Source: Sphingomonas panacis (GTDB lineage: Bacteria; Pseudomonadota; Alphaproteobacteria; Sphingomonadales; Sphingomonadaceae). Taken from it: a DNA stretch of 64,000 bases. The position numbers and the translations under genes are program-made. The notes beneath the pieces were generated by a model. The model was given only the letters and a program-made list of their open reading frames with translations, did no database searches and was not told the origin of the DNA. Location of the stretch: positions 2,389,501 to 2,453,500 of the forward strand of contig NZ_CP014168.1 of the NCBI RefSeq assembly GCF_001717955.1, given 5' to 3'. How positions within the stretch are numbered: position 1 is the first letter of the stretch; every line of letters begins with the position of its first letter. This document shows, in pieces, positions 50,363 through 59,939 of the stretch.

Positions 50363-51888
50363 TGGGCAGGCAGATGAGCCGGCCTTCTGACGTAATGACT
50401 CGATATGCGTGGCACGGCTTGCTGCCGGTCGCCGTAATTGCGCTCGGTATCGGGGTATCGGCCATTGGGGCCGGGGCAGGGCAGAACGCTTCCGCGCCGT
50501 CGGCAGAAACGGTTGATCTCCACGCCGCGGCTGCGTTCGGAATTTCGGCGGCCAATACGGCTGAAGCAAATACTCGTGGATTCGACGCGTTTTTCGCATC
50601 GCCCCGGCCATCGGTGGTCCATTTGAGTGCTGGCACCTACAATTTGTCCTGTCGGACCTATACTGCGGCCAGCGCGGTTTCGATCCTCGGGGCGGGCGCC
50701 GCGAATACAATCCTCAGGCTTCCGCGCGGTTGCTCGTTCTCCACGCCGTTCATGGCTTGGGATGGAAAGGCGGATGTTCGCGTGTCGGGGTTGACCATTG
50801 ATTTGAACGACCCGGTCTATCCAGCTCTGCAGCCTGTGCTCAAATTCACGGCGTATGACGCCGACGCCGCACGCCTGAGTGTGGACCATATCGCGATACT
50901 GAACGGGAATAGTCCCTCGCTGCAAATTACTGTTGGCGCCACCGCCGGACATAAATATGACGGGGTGGTCATCAGCGATAACTATCTGCAAATGAGACCT
51001 GCTACCACGACAAACCAGTGTATCGCGCTAACCACGGTCAACGGAACGGGATATATTCCGGCAGCGCAGGTGATTGGCAACGTCTGCAAGGGTAGTGGCA
51101 TTCAGATCGATGGGGCTGACACTCGCGTCTCCGAAAACGACGTTAGCGGATTTTCGTTCGGAACCGCAATTTACGCGCAGCAGAACGTTGGATTGCCCGT
51201 TGCCGCCGCGAGTTGGGCCAATTCGGTGGTGACGATATCCCACAGGCCGTCTGTACGTTTCTTCGTCGTGGGTCAGAAGATCGGTGTGCAGGGTGCTGTA
51301 CCTACTGGATACAACGGCGTGTTTACGGTCATCGGGGTGACATCTGCGAGCGTTTCCTACGCGGTCAAAAGCGACCCCGGCCCTTGGAAGAAAGGGGGCT
51401 ATGTCATTTCGGCCCCGTCGAACTGCGGATGTCTTATTTCCGGCAATATCCTGCATGATACGGGGAATGGTGTCGATGTAAATAATGCAGTGCATGCTGG
51501 TCTGGAGAATAGTTGTGTAAATTCCATTGTGAAAAACAATAATGCCTACGATCTTGGTGGGTCGGGATTCTCGAATTTTGCTTCCGATGTGAAATACGTC
51601 GGAAATGTCGCTACAAACACGGGTTTCGAAGGCGGCGCTTCTGCGGGCGAAGAGGCGGATAAAGCCGCGTTTGCAATCTTCGACGCCGGAATCGGCGTGG
51701 ACTGGTACGCATCTCACAATGTGACGATGCAGGGCAACCGCGCACGCGACGGCGGAACGGGTAAGGTCAAATACGGCTATTTCGAGGAGCCCTGGCATAT
51801 ATTCGCAACAGACAGGCGAGAGAACGATTTTCGCGGTCATGTGCATGATGAGGTCGTGCGGCAAGCGGGAGTTGCGATGACCGAATGA
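50362..51888 (+). CDS. exported right-handed beta-helix protein
   Basis: This 508-residue protein has an N-terminal membrane/signal segment (HGLLPVAVIALGIGVSAIGAGAG, about residues 18-40). The mature part shows parallel beta-helix features: VVHLSAGTYNLSCRTYTAASAVSILGAGAANTILRL, then repeated short strands with Asn ladders (VVISDNYLQM; VIGNVCKGSGIQIDGADTRVSENDVSGF; LISGNILHDTGNGVDV; ALENS-like turns; VKYVGNVATNT). Such folds occur in polysaccharide lyases, epimerases and tailspikes. It may trim or modify the polymer in the periplasm, but no catalytic set can be named. It overlaps the preceding stop by one base (TGATG). Confidence 0.75.
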   Translation: MGRQMSRPSDVMTRYAWHGLLPVAVIALGIGVSAIGAGAGQNASAPSAETVDLHAAAAFGISAANTAEANTRGFDAFFASPRPSVVHLSAGTYNLSCRTYTAASAVSILGAGAANTILRLPRGCSFSTPFMAWDGKADVRVSGLTIDLNDPVYPALQPVLKFTAYDADAARLSVDHIAILNGNSPSLQITVGATAGHKYDGVVISDNYLQMRPATTTNQCIALTTVNGTGYIPAAQVIGNVCKGSGIQIDGADTRVSENDVSGFSFGTAIYAQQNVGLPVAAASWANSVVTISHRPSVRFFVVGQKIGVQGAVPTGYNGVFTVIGVTSASVSYAVKSDPGPWKKGGYVISAPSNCGCLISGNILHDTGNGVDVNNAVHAGLENSCVNSIVKNNNAYDLGGSGFSNFASDVKYVGNVATNTGFEGGASAGEEADKAAFAIFDAGIGVDWYASHNVTMQGNRARDGGTGKVKYGYFEEPWHIFATDRRENDFRGHVHDEVVRQAGVAMTE

Positions 51889-52021
51889 ATGGTCGTGACC
51901 GAGCGACAAAGCGGCGACGTGGGCCTATGTGGATGGAATTCGGACTTCGTCGTTGCCGAGGCACGCAACGCGTATTATGCGCCGGCTGATTGATAAACTT
52001 TGCTGAATTTTGGAGATCACC

Positions 52022-52903
52022 TTGCGTAAGGGTATAATATTGGCGGGGGGCTCCGGTACACGGCTCTACCCATTGACGCGCGGTGTGTCGAAGCAGCTCA
52101 TGCCGGTTTATGATAAGCCGATGATCTATTATCCGCTGTCCACGCTGATGAGCGCGGGCATCCGCGAGGTGATGATCATCACCACTCCGCACGACCAGTT
52201 GGCATTCAAGGCATTGCTCGGCAATGGCAGCGATCTCGGTATGATTTTGGAATATGCCGTGCAGCCCGAGCCCGCAGGTCTGGCGCAGGCGTATCACATC
52301 GGCGCGGATTTCGTTGGCGACAAGCCGTCTGCGCTTGTGCTGGGCGACAACATTTTTTACGGGCATGGCCTGCCCGGCCTGCTCGCACGGGCCTCCGCCC
52401 GTGATGACGGGGCCACCGTGTTCGGCTATTATGTGAAGGATGCCACTGCATATGGCGTGGTGTCGTTCGATGCGGATGGTCGTGCGGAGACGATCGAGGA
52501 AAAGCCGACGGTTCCCAAGTCGAACTATGCGGTTACGGGCCTCTATTTCTACGATGGCAGGGCGGTCGAATTGGCCCGCGACCTCAAGCCTTCGCCGCGC
52601 GGCGAACTCGAAATTACCGATCTGAACCGGCTGTATCTCGAACAGGGCAATCTTTCCGTCGAGATCATGGGGCGCGGCTACGCGTGGCTCGACACCGGAA
52701 CGCATGGATCGCTGCTTGATGCGGCGCTGTACGTCCGCATCACCGAGGAACGGCAGGGGCTCAAGATCGCCTGCCCTGAGGAAATCGCCTGGCGGCAGGG
52801 CTTCATCGATGATGCGCATCTGGAGCGGATCGCGGGCCCGCTGCGCAAGAGCGGCTATGGTCAATATCTGCTCGATCTGCTCGAAGGAAAAATCCTCGCA
52901 TGA
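52022..52903 (+). CDS. rmlA: glucose-1-phosphate thymidylyltransferase
   Basis: This 293-residue enzyme makes dTDP-glucose from dTTP and glucose-1-phosphate, the first step to dTDP-L-rhamnose. Signatures are [70 protein letters not shown] and [15 protein letters not shown]. The start is a TTG at 52022 with GGAG 6 bases upstream; a TTG at 52010 is also in frame but overlaps that site. The rmlC start overlaps its stop by 4 bases (ATGA). Confidence 0.97.
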   Translation: MRKGIILAGGSGTRLYPLTRGVSKQLMPVYDKPMIYYPLSTLMSAGIREVMIITTPHDQLAFKALLGNGSDLGMILEYAVQPEPAGLAQAYHIGADFVGDKPSALVLGDNIFYGHGLPGLLARASARDDGATVFGYYVKDATAYGVVSFDADGRAETIEEKPTVPKSNYAVTGLYFYDGRAVELARDLKPSPRGELEITDLNRLYLEQGNLSVEIMGRGYAWLDTGTHGSLLDAALYVRITEERQGLKIACPEEIAWRQGFIDDAHLERIAGPLRKSGYGQYLLDLLEGKILA

Positions 52904-53445
52904 ACTTTCTTGAAACCGCAATTCCAGGCCCGATCATCATCGAGCCCGCCGTGTTCGGGGACGACCGCGGCTTTTTCATGGAAAGCTGGAACGCGGCCAA
53001 GTTCCGCGATGGCGGGCTCGACCTGACCTTTGTGCAGGATAATCACAGCCGCTCGGCCAGGGGGGTGCTGCGGGGCCTGCACTTCCAGAACCCCAATCCG
53101 CAAGGCAAGCTGGTACGCGTCACCGCCGGCGCTGTCTGGGACGTGGCGGTCGATATCCGTCGCTCGTCGCCGCACTTCGGGAAATGGGTTGGCATCGAGC
53201 TGTCGGCGGCTAACAAGCGGATGTTTTGGGTGCCGCCTGGTTTTGCGCATGGCTTCTTGACGCTCGAGGAAGGGACCGATTTCCTCTACAAATGCACCGA
53301 ATTGTACGATCCGGCGAGCGAGCATGCGCTGCTGTGGAACGATCCAGCGCTTGGTATCGACTGGCCGATCGACGGCATCGAGCCGAAGTTGTCGGGCAAG
53401 GACGCGATCGGCAAGCCGCTCACCGAGATCGAGGCCTTCGCGTGA
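52900..53445 (+). CDS. rmlC: dTDP-4-dehydrorhamnose 3,5-epimerase
   Basis: This 181-residue cupin enzyme is the third step of dTDP-L-rhamnose synthesis. Landmarks are [18 protein letters not shown], the catalytic-His block [24 protein letters not shown], the catalytic Asp/Tyr region [24 protein letters not shown] and the C-terminal DPALGIDWP. The full length is as expected. It overlaps rmlA by 4 bases, and the rmlD ATG overlaps its stop (TGATG), so rmlA-rmlC-rmlD is one tightly coupled operon. Confidence 0.97.
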   Translation: MNFLETAIPGPIIIEPAVFGDDRGFFMESWNAAKFRDGGLDLTFVQDNHSRSARGVLRGLHFQNPNPQGKLVRVTAGAVWDVAVDIRRSSPHFGKWVGIELSAANKRMFWVPPGFAHGFLTLEEGTDFLYKCTELYDPASEHALLWNDPALGIDWPIDGIEPKLSGKDAIGKPLTEIEAFA

Positions 53446-54302
53446 TGAAAGCACTGATTGTCGGCAGCAGGGGCCAACTCGGTCGTGGCCTCGCCGCCAG
53501 CGCGCCTGAGGGCATGGAGATCGTCGGCCATGACATCGACACGCTCGACATCACCGATGCCGCCAGCGTCCGTGCCGTCGTGGCCACGGAGAAGCCTGAC
53601 CTGATTCTCAACGCCGCCGCCTATACCGCGGTCGATAAAGCCGAATCCGAGGAGGATGCGGCCTATGCGGTCAATGCGACGGCGGTCGGTCTGCTTGCCG
53701 AAGCGGCCCGCGCAAACAATGCGCGGTTCGTCCATGTCTCGACCGATTTCGTGTTCGATGGCAGCGCGGGTACGCCGTATGCGCCCGATGCGGAAACGAA
53801 CCCGCTTGGTGCCTATGGCCGTACCAAGCTGGCCGGAGAGCATATGGCAGGCGAAGACGCGCTGATCGTGCGCACGGCGTGGGTCTATGCGCCGACGGGA
53901 GGGAATTTCGTGCGCACGATGCTGCGGCTGATGGGTGAACGGCCCGAGGTGCGCGTCGTCGCCGACCAAATCGGCACGCCAACTTGGGCACCCGGCCTCG
54001 CTGCGGCGCTCTGGAAGATGGCGGGCGCCGGTATCACCGGTTTTCATCATTATACCGACGCCGGTGTAGCCAGTTGGTACGATTTCGCGGTCGCGATCCA
54101 GGAGGAGGCGCTCGCCGCAGGCTTGCTCAATGCTGCGGTGCCGGTCATTCCGATCGCCACGGCCGATTTCCGGACGCCTGCCAAGCGGCCTGGCTATTCG
54201 GTGCTGGACAAGGCCTCGACCTTCGCGGCGCTCGGCGGCCCTACACCGCATTGGCGCAGCAACCTGCGCGTGATGATTGCGAGAATACGGGCGGAGGGCT
54301 GA
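53445..54302 (+). CDS. rmlD: dTDP-4-dehydrorhamnose reductase
   Basis: This 285-residue SDR-family enzyme reduces the 4-keto sugar to dTDP-L-rhamnose with NAD(P)H. The nucleotide motif is VGSRGQLG near the start, and the catalytic set is STDFVFDG with YGRTKLAGE. The C-terminal RPGYSVLDKASTFAALGG block is typical. The start ATG at 53445 overlaps the rmlC stop. It converges with rmlB, with 24 bases between. Confidence 0.97.
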   Translation: MKALIVGSRGQLGRGLAASAPEGMEIVGHDIDTLDITDAASVRAVVATEKPDLILNAAAYTAVDKAESEEDAAYAVNATAVGLLAEAARANNARFVHVSTDFVFDGSAGTPYAPDAETNPLGAYGRTKLAGEHMAGEDALIVRTAWVYAPTGGNFVRTMLRLMGERPEVRVVADQIGTPTWAPGLAAALWKMAGAGITGFHHYTDAGVASWYDFAVAIQEEALAAGLLNAAVPVIPIATADFRTPAKRPGYSVLDKASTFAALGGPTPHWRSNLRVMIARIRAEG

Positions 54303-54310
54303 CCCCCCCC

Positions 54311-54324
54311 CGCCCCGTGGGGCG
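54311..54324. terminator. short GC hairpin between convergent rmlD and rmlB
   Basis: CGCCCC-GT-GGGGCG occupies most of the 24-base gap. There is no T-run on either side, so it is at best a weak bidirectional terminator or transcription roadblock. Confidence 0.35.
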
Positions 54325-54326
54325 CC

Positions 54327-55385
54327 TTACTCTGCCGCAGTTTCCAACCTGCCGAGCCGCTCTCCCGAATAGCCCTTGCGCAACGGCGCCCACCACCCTT
54401 CGTTGTCGAGATACCACCGCACCGTCTTGGCGATGCCGGTCTCGAATGATTCCTGCGCGCGCCAACCAATCTGGGTTTCCGTCTTGGTCGCGTCGATCGC
54501 GTAACGGTGGTCGTGGCCGGGACGGTCCGTGACGAATTCGATGAGATCGCTATGTGAAAAACCTTTGGGCGCCATCTCGTCCATAAGCCGACAAATGCGT
54601 TCAACCACCTGCAAATTGGTGCGCTCATTGCGACCGCCGATATTGTACTTCTCGCCGAACTGCCCCTTCTCCAGCACCATAACCAATGCGCGGGCATGGT
54701 CCTCGACATACAGCCAGTCGCGAATATTCGACCCGTCACCGTAGACCGGCAGACGTTTGCCCGCCATCGCGTTGAGGATGATGAGCGGGATGAGCTTTTC
54801 CGGGAAATGGTAAGGCCCATAATTGTTCGAACAGTTCGAGATCACGCATGGCAGCCCATAGGTGCGCACCCAGGCACGAACCAGATGGTCCGACGCGGCC
54901 TTCGACGCGGAATAGGGAGAAGATGGATCGTATGGGGTTTCCTCGGTAAATAGGCCGTCGGGGCCGAGCGAACCATATACTTCGTCGGTCGAAATGTGCA
55001 GCATCCGCAGCGCATCGGCGCGGTCGGCCGGCAAACGATCACGATACGCGCGAACCGCTTCGAGAAGGGTCGCGGTGCCCATGATGTTGGTCTCGAGGAA
55101 GATGCTCGAACCGGTGATCGATCGATCCACGTGGCTCTCGGCCGCTAGATGCATAATTGCGTCGGGCTGGTGCTTCTCCAGCGCGGAATCCATCGCCGAG
55201 CGGTCCCGGATGTCTGCGCGTTCGAACACATAGCGGTCGGAACCGGCGATCGGATCAAGCGACGCAAGGCTGGCGGCGTAAGTAAGCGCGTCCAGGTTTA
55301 CGACCGAATGGCCGAGATCCTCCACCAGATGCCGACACACCGCCGAGCCGATGAAACCCGCGCCGCCCGTTACCAATACCCGCAT
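54327..55385 (-). CDS. rmlB: dTDP-glucose 4,6-dehydratase
   Basis: This 352-residue extended SDR enzyme converts dTDP-glucose to dTDP-4-keto-6-deoxyglucose. Motifs are the N-terminal [41 protein letters not shown] with the catalytic DE pair, [15 protein letters not shown], and [20 protein letters not shown]. It completes the four-gene rhamnose set. It is unusual here only in being encoded on the opposite strand to rmlACD, so a separate promoter is expected in the 152-base gap to the right. Confidence 0.97.
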   Translation of the reverse strand: MRVLVTGGAGFIGSAVCRHLVEDLGHSVVNLDALTYAASLASLDPIAGSDRYVFERADIRDRSAMDSALEKHQPDAIMHLAAESHVDRSITGSSIFLETNIMGTATLLEAVRAYRDRLPADRADALRMLHISTDEVYGSLGPDGLFTEETPYDPSSPYSASKAASDHLVRAWVRTYGLPCVISNCSNNYGPYHFPEKLIPLIILNAMAGKRLPVYGDGSNIRDWLYVEDHARALVMVLEKGQFGEKYNIGGRNERTNLQVVERICRLMDEMAPKGFSHSDLIEFVTDRPGHDHRYAIDATKTETQIGWRAQESFETGIAKTVRWYLDNEGWWAPLRKGYSGERLGRLETAAE

Positions 55386-55537
55386 AAATCTCGATCTCGC
55401 TTACCAAAAGTCGAGAAGCCGGTAGCAAACTTCGGCGGTCATGCACAAACGCAAAGCGTGACGGGGTGATCGGAAGCAGTGGCAAATGTTTCGCCTTCGT
55501 CGCGCCGAAAACTATGTCGCCCCATTCACGTGACAGG

Positions 55538-56434
55538 CTATTTGCGCAACTCTAGAAGCAGTACGCCACCGATATCCTCGCTCACAAAGGCGTAACGGGC
55601 CGATGCCATATAGCGGATATGCGCTTCTCGGAATCCGATCGCGCGGGCGCGCGCCAGCACATTCCAGCCCGGTATCTCGAACACGAGCGCGCCGAGCTCA
55701 TGGTCGACTGGATTATCGTGATATTCGGGCGGCATGAGGTGGATAACCTGATTCGCCTCCAGCCGCGCGCGGACGATCGAATCGTCTTGCGTATATAGAA
55801 ACGGCACGGTTCCGATATGGTAGCCCCCAGGTTTAAGTATGCGGTGTATTTCGCGTAAGGCGCCGTCTAGCGACGGCACATGTTCAAGAACTTCGTTGGT
55901 CGTGACGATATCGAATGTCGCGTCCGGCAGATTGAGCGCCTGTAAATCCATGATTGGGATGGGGTAGAGGCTGGCGGCCGTGTTCGGATTCTCGGTGTAT
56001 TCCGATCCGATGAAGCGCGAAAATCGCCCGCGCAGACGCAACGCCAACGACGTCACAGCTTCCGGTGCGTAAATGACCGGCTCCTTCGTTCCTGCCTCCA
56101 CCAGAAGCGATTCGATTGCCGCCATCACTGCGCGCGCGCGCGATGTCAGTCCGCCATACATAAGGCCGTCGCGAAGATTCGGCGGTGCGCTTAGCATGCC
56201 TGCTCGAATTTTTGCTCCCGTGAGCGGTTCGCGAGCTCCGTATCGGCGAATACGCGCGGTCAAGGCATCGAGGAAATGGCGATCCTGCAGGCGGGGGTGT
56301 TCGGCGAGGAAATCGAGGAACGAGGCGCGATCAGCAAATCGCCTATCAAGCTCGACCGCGTATCGACCGCGCCAGCCGCGCCTTACCGCGTGCAAAAACA
56401 GGCGCATCGGCTGCCCCATTCGAAATCCTTTCAT
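55538..56434 (-). CDS. class I SAM-dependent methyltransferase
   Basis: This 298-residue protein has a basic N-terminal helix region of about 100 residues, then a Methyltransf_11-type domain. The motifs are SRFIGSEYTENPN, IPIMDLQALNLPDATFDIVTTNEVLEHVPSLDGALREIHRILKPGGYHIGTVPFLY and a C-terminal ARARAIGFREAHIRYMASARYAFV. The D-I-V-T-T-N-E-V-L-E-H-V motif resembles sugar methyltransferases of surface polymers. The canonical Gly-rich motif I is weak. The acceptor could be a rhamnose residue, given the adjacent rmlB, but that is inference. Confidence 0.85.
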   Translation of the reverse strand: MKGFRMGQPMRLFLHAVRRGWRGRYAVELDRRFADRASFLDFLAEHPRLQDRHFLDALTARIRRYGAREPLTGAKIRAGMLSAPPNLRDGLMYGGLTSRARAVMAAIESLLVEAGTKEPVIYAPEAVTSLALRLRGRFSRFIGSEYTENPNTAASLYPIPIMDLQALNLPDATFDIVTTNEVLEHVPSLDGALREIHRILKPGGYHIGTVPFLYTQDDSIVRARLEANQVIHLMPPEYHDNPVDHELGALVFEIPGWNVLARARAIGFREAHIRYMASARYAFVSEDIGGVLLLELRK

Positions 56435-56875
56435 TTCGTTGGCGACACAGCCTGTTCGCCCTTGTGCATTTCAGTAGCTGAACGAAGGACGGCCCGTAGG
56501 CAAGCCGGAAGCTGTGATTTCGAAGGACTCTGCGCAGGAGTGTCGCGCGGTGCTCGCTTTGCTGATCCCGCGTGAGCGACAGGCGCAAAGGATCGAAAAA
56601 TCAAAGGATTGACTGCTCCTCCCACTCTCAAAGGCGGCTGTATAGTGCGAGCGTGAGCCATCGACATCGCACGGTTTCATGCTACCGTCACACCATAATC
56701 GAATATCGCGCGTTTTCGATGGACGTGTCGTTGCGGGTTCAGGCCGCGCATGGATGTTGATGTTAAAGGATGTTCGGAAGTGAAACGAACATGACATCAT
56801 CAATAAGTGACTGCCGATTTTGCTGCGATGTTTTTGCGATTTGACGTTGTCGTGTGTTGTGTTTGTCTTGTTTAA
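56435..56875. other. AT-richer divergent intergenic region
   Basis: These 441 bases lie between the methyltransferase (minus) and the acyltransferase (plus). The right half (about 56690-56870) is distinctly AT-rich and should hold the acyltransferase promoter. I see no gene and no strong hairpin. Confidence 0.45.
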
Positions 56876-57679
56876 GTGGATTCTGCTGTGAAAATTCATT
56901 CCCGACTAGAAGATTTCATAACGCGCTTTGAATATTCGACATTCGATCCGGGCGAGATTGAAGCCGATTCTGGACGTTTTTTTTCTGTCGATAGGGCGGA
57001 TGCCGAGACGCTTGGAATCTTCGTTCGTCAGGGTGATGTCATGCCGAGAATCATGGTTACGGATGCATCGAAACCGGTTGGGGTTGTGAATATTCAGGCG
57101 AGATTTGAAAACAATACAGTTTTCTTCGATAACGACGAAAGTAATGGGCAGTTTTTTGCGCATATAAATATCCACGGCGAAGATACATGTTGTATATTTA
57201 ATGAAGCTGGAAAGAACTATTTCTCAATTGAGATATTAAACTTGAGAAGTCATAGGCAAAACGTCTTTGTTGGGAAAGACGCTTCTGCAGTCGGTGTATC
57301 CATCGAAATGGAGGGCGAGGATTCGGTATGTGTTATTGGGGAAGATGCTTTGATCTCGTCGGGCGTGTGGCTACGCAATCACGATATGCATAGCCTGATC
57401 GATTTGAGTAGCGGGCAGATTACCAATCCTCCGCCCGGGGATATCTTAATAGAACGGCATGTTTGGCTGGGGCAGGATGTCCTGGCAGTCGGGGGGCAGC
57501 ATATCGGATTCGGTTCAATCATTGGTGCCAGATCATTTCTGAAACGGGAAATCCCACCCAAGTCGGTGGCAGTCGGTTCGCCTGCAAAGGTTGTTAAGAG
57601 CAACGTGTCTTGGGGGCGCCAAAGTAGTTCGGTCTCGGCGGCTGAACTTGACCTAATTTCTGCCCTTTCATCGCAATAG
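56876..57679 (+). CDS. hexapeptide-repeat acyltransferase (LbH family)
   Basis: This 267-residue protein's C-terminal half carries the left-handed beta-helix of acetyltransferases. GEDALISSGVWLRNHDMHSLIDLSSGQ is followed by the CoA-site block DILIERHVWLGQDVLAVGGQHIGFGSIIGARSFLKREIPPKSVAVGSPAKVVKSN. His in RNHDMH is a plausible catalytic base. The N-terminal half has irregular repeats (VNIQARFENNTVFFDNDES; IHGEDTCCIFNEAGKNYFSIEILNLRS). It probably acetylates a sugar of the polymer. The start is GTG at 56876, with an alternative GTG at 56888. The DNA is AT-richer than its neighbours. Confidence 0.82.
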   Translation: MDSAVKIHSRLEDFITRFEYSTFDPGEIEADSGRFFSVDRADAETLGIFVRQGDVMPRIMVTDASKPVGVVNIQARFENNTVFFDNDESNGQFFAHINIHGEDTCCIFNEAGKNYFSIEILNLRSHRQNVFVGKDASAVGVSIEMEGEDSVCVIGEDALISSGVWLRNHDMHSLIDLSSGQITNPPPGDILIERHVWLGQDVLAVGGQHIGFGSIIGARSFLKREIPPKSVAVGSPAKVVKSNVSWGRQSSSVSAAELDLISALSSQ

Positions 57680-57889
57680 ATGTAGGCTGAATGGAAATAT
57701 TCGTTGACGAAAAGGTGCCGACTGAAACGCGGACGGTACAGAGAAATGCTCGATACCCTTGCCGGTCTCTGGCCTGATCATGTAGCTCCCATCAACCGGA
57801 TCGGCCGGGCAGAGCGGCAGCCCTCGTTTCCTGAATTGATGGCGCCATCGATAAATCTGGGCACCCCATCAAGTATAGTATGGCGCCGA

Positions 57890-58530
57890 TAACGGTGTGG
57901 GGAGAGCGTGGCGCCCCCTTCTGCAGATCTGAAGGGGGCGTGTCCGGCTCTCATGGCCGGAAAGCACGGTCCCTGGGCACAGTTACCACATGGTCGCTCG
58001 TCGTTCGGAAAATCAGGCGGTCGATGTTGTAGGCGCGGTGGGCGAGCGTGATCTTCGTCTCGGCGCGTGTGAACGGTGCTCCCGTCGCACGTCTCCCTTG
58101 ACGTGTAGACCATGCGGCCAATCCCATCATTGCCGAGCACGACAGTCTTCATGCGATCATAGAGGATCTCGCTAGGCACTTCGATGCCTATATCCGCGAA
58201 CGGTTGGATGAAGGCTGTCACAGCGCCACACCGCTGTTTGGAGAGTTGGGCAAACAGGGTTGCGACGGCGATGTGCGTAGCTTCCGGCGCTGAATCAAGT
58301 TTCGGCTGCGTGGCGACATTCGACCGAACGCCTGTCGCCTCGCGGAAGATGAGCCTGGAATGGACGCCGCCGATCTCGCTAGGCGCTTCGACGTGGTGCT
58401 CGTCGAGCGCGACGTTGACGCGCTCGACCCCTGGCTGGCTAGGCCGCAAGTTGCAGTCTGGCCTCGTTCGCCCGGTGTCTGCCCCGGGACCGCGGCCAAA
58501 TTTGCCGCCTATCGTAACATAAGGACTGAT
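57890..58530 (-). mobile_element. degenerate insertion-sequence remnants (IS21 istA-like fragment)
   Basis: No intact gene lies between the acyltransferase and the secreted protein at 58632. On the minus strand, 58170-58102 reads EILYDRMKTVVLGNDGIGR, the conserved x-E-I-L-Y-D-R-M-K-T-x-V-x-G motif of IS21-type IstA transposases. Nearby, in another frame, about 58070-57960, ITLAHRAYNIDRLIF resembles the C-terminal end of a second transposase type. Frameshifts and stops break all frames. The inverted pair GGCGCCCCCTTC / GAAGGGGGCG near 57911-57940 could be part of an element end or terminator. Confidence 0.5.
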
Positions 58531-58631
58531 TGTCGGTTGCTAGGCCGGTGAGGTATCGCTCAATTGCGCCATTGCTTACCGACATGTTCGGCGGGCGATC
58601 GACCGTTCTCGCCACGCTTTAGGAAACAGGC

Positions 58632-59939
58632 ATGTTTTCACGCAAATTACTCTTGATGATTCTGGCTCTGTATCCGGCGACGGCCATTGGCAAGCGGCAT
58701 GTCGAAAGCCGTCAACCGCTAACTGCGGACGGAGCTCGTCGCCCTCTTAACAAGCCAAAGATACTTTCTGAAAGTGGGGGGGCTCTGCCAAGTTCCCAAA
58801 TTGGCCGAACGGGCCCGGTATCGGTGCGCATGCAGGTCGGCGATTCCGGCCTGTTCGGGCATCCTGGAAACCCACTGTTCCAAGTTTATGGTACGCAGGC
58901 CGATCCCGCCGCCTATTCTAACCGCGTAAGCCTGGCTCAACTCGCACGTTTCGTGCAATCTTCAAATGGAGATAATAAATCCTTCATTGGAGGAAATACT
59001 TTATACGTCGAATCGAGGGACAGGGATGATGTGACTCCCAACAGCAAAGGGGTTCTTTATCCGATTTACGTAACTATAAGTCCGAGAATTCGTAGAAATA
59101 ATGTCCCGTATGACGACGCAAATGGCGTATCTGTTATGAATATCACGGGAATTAAGGGTGCAGGCGGCACAGATGCTTTTTACCTTGGACATAATTCGTT
59201 AGCATTTGGGAGCAAAAGCGACGGATCTCAAGAATGGCTTACCGGAATGACGCTGGATGCCAATTTAGGATTGGGAATTCAGCTAACCGGAAAGATAGAT
59301 ACATTTGCGATCGATCTCGGAAACGCCAATATCATCTCTAAGAAGGCGGTTCGGCTTGGTAACGAGCAGGGCATATACAGCCGCGCTAACGGCGGTGACG
59401 AAGATGTCATGATCGAAAAACTAAATTCTCAAAATGTTATCGAGATTGGAAGAAACGATCGGGTCTATCCTGTGGTAATATATGCCGGTCAGAAGCCAGT
59501 AGCAACAATCTCTAAAGAAGGCTTATCACTTGATGGCAATGCTTCATTGTCGTTTGGGTCGAGAATCGCCCTCTTGAATGACGGTAAAGCGAAAGCTGTC
59601 CAGATCGGAACTCGCGATGAACCGATTGGAAAGGGGTATATAGCGTCGCCGGTATTTTCGGTTCGCACTATAACAGCAGGGGCGGTTCTAACTCTGCGGC
59701 CGAGCGATTGGATGGTCGTCATACGGAAGTTGATCGGATCTGGCACGACCATAATACTCCCTGTCGTAGATGCCGGCTCGACGATAGTCGTGAAAGATGG
59801 TCGCGGCGATGCGACGAAAAACCCGATCACGATAGTTCCGCAATCCGGAACTATCGACGGCTCAAAATTTTACAAGATATCGCGTGATCATGGTTGGGCA
59901 AACCTCACGTATGACGGTACTGAATGGTTGGTGCACTGA
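58632..59939 (+). CDS. secreted phage-tail-fibre-like protein
   Basis: This 435-residue protein has a signal peptide (MFSRKLLLMILALYPATAIG). The central part resembles repetitive tail-fibre or tailspike stalks (GNTLYVESRDRDDVTPNSKG; LGNANIISKKAVRLGNEQGIYSRANGG; LSLDGNASLSFGSRI). The C terminus (ILPVVDAGSTIVVKDGRGDATKNPITIVPQSGTIDGS...WANLTYDGTEWLVH) matches the end domain found in many phage tail fibres. No other phage gene is near. In this context it may bind or modify the cell's own polysaccharide. It is AT-richer than most of the window, which suggests transfer. Confidence 0.65.
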   Translation: MFSRKLLLMILALYPATAIGKRHVESRQPLTADGARRPLNKPKILSESGGALPSSQIGRTGPVSVRMQVGDSGLFGHPGNPLFQVYGTQADPAAYSNRVSLAQLARFVQSSNGDNKSFIGGNTLYVESRDRDDVTPNSKGVLYPIYVTISPRIRRNNVPYDDANGVSVMNITGIKGAGGTDAFYLGHNSLAFGSKSDGSQEWLTGMTLDANLGLGIQLTGKIDTFAIDLGNANIISKKAVRLGNEQGIYSRANGGDEDVMIEKLNSQNVIEIGRNDRVYPVVIYAGQKPVATISKEGLSLDGNASLSFGSRIALLNDGKAKAVQIGTRDEPIGKGYIASPVFSVRTITAGAVLTLRPSDWMVVIRKLIGSGTTIILPVVDAGSTIVVKDGRGDATKNPITIVPQSGTIDGSKFYKISRDHGWANLTYDGTEWLVH

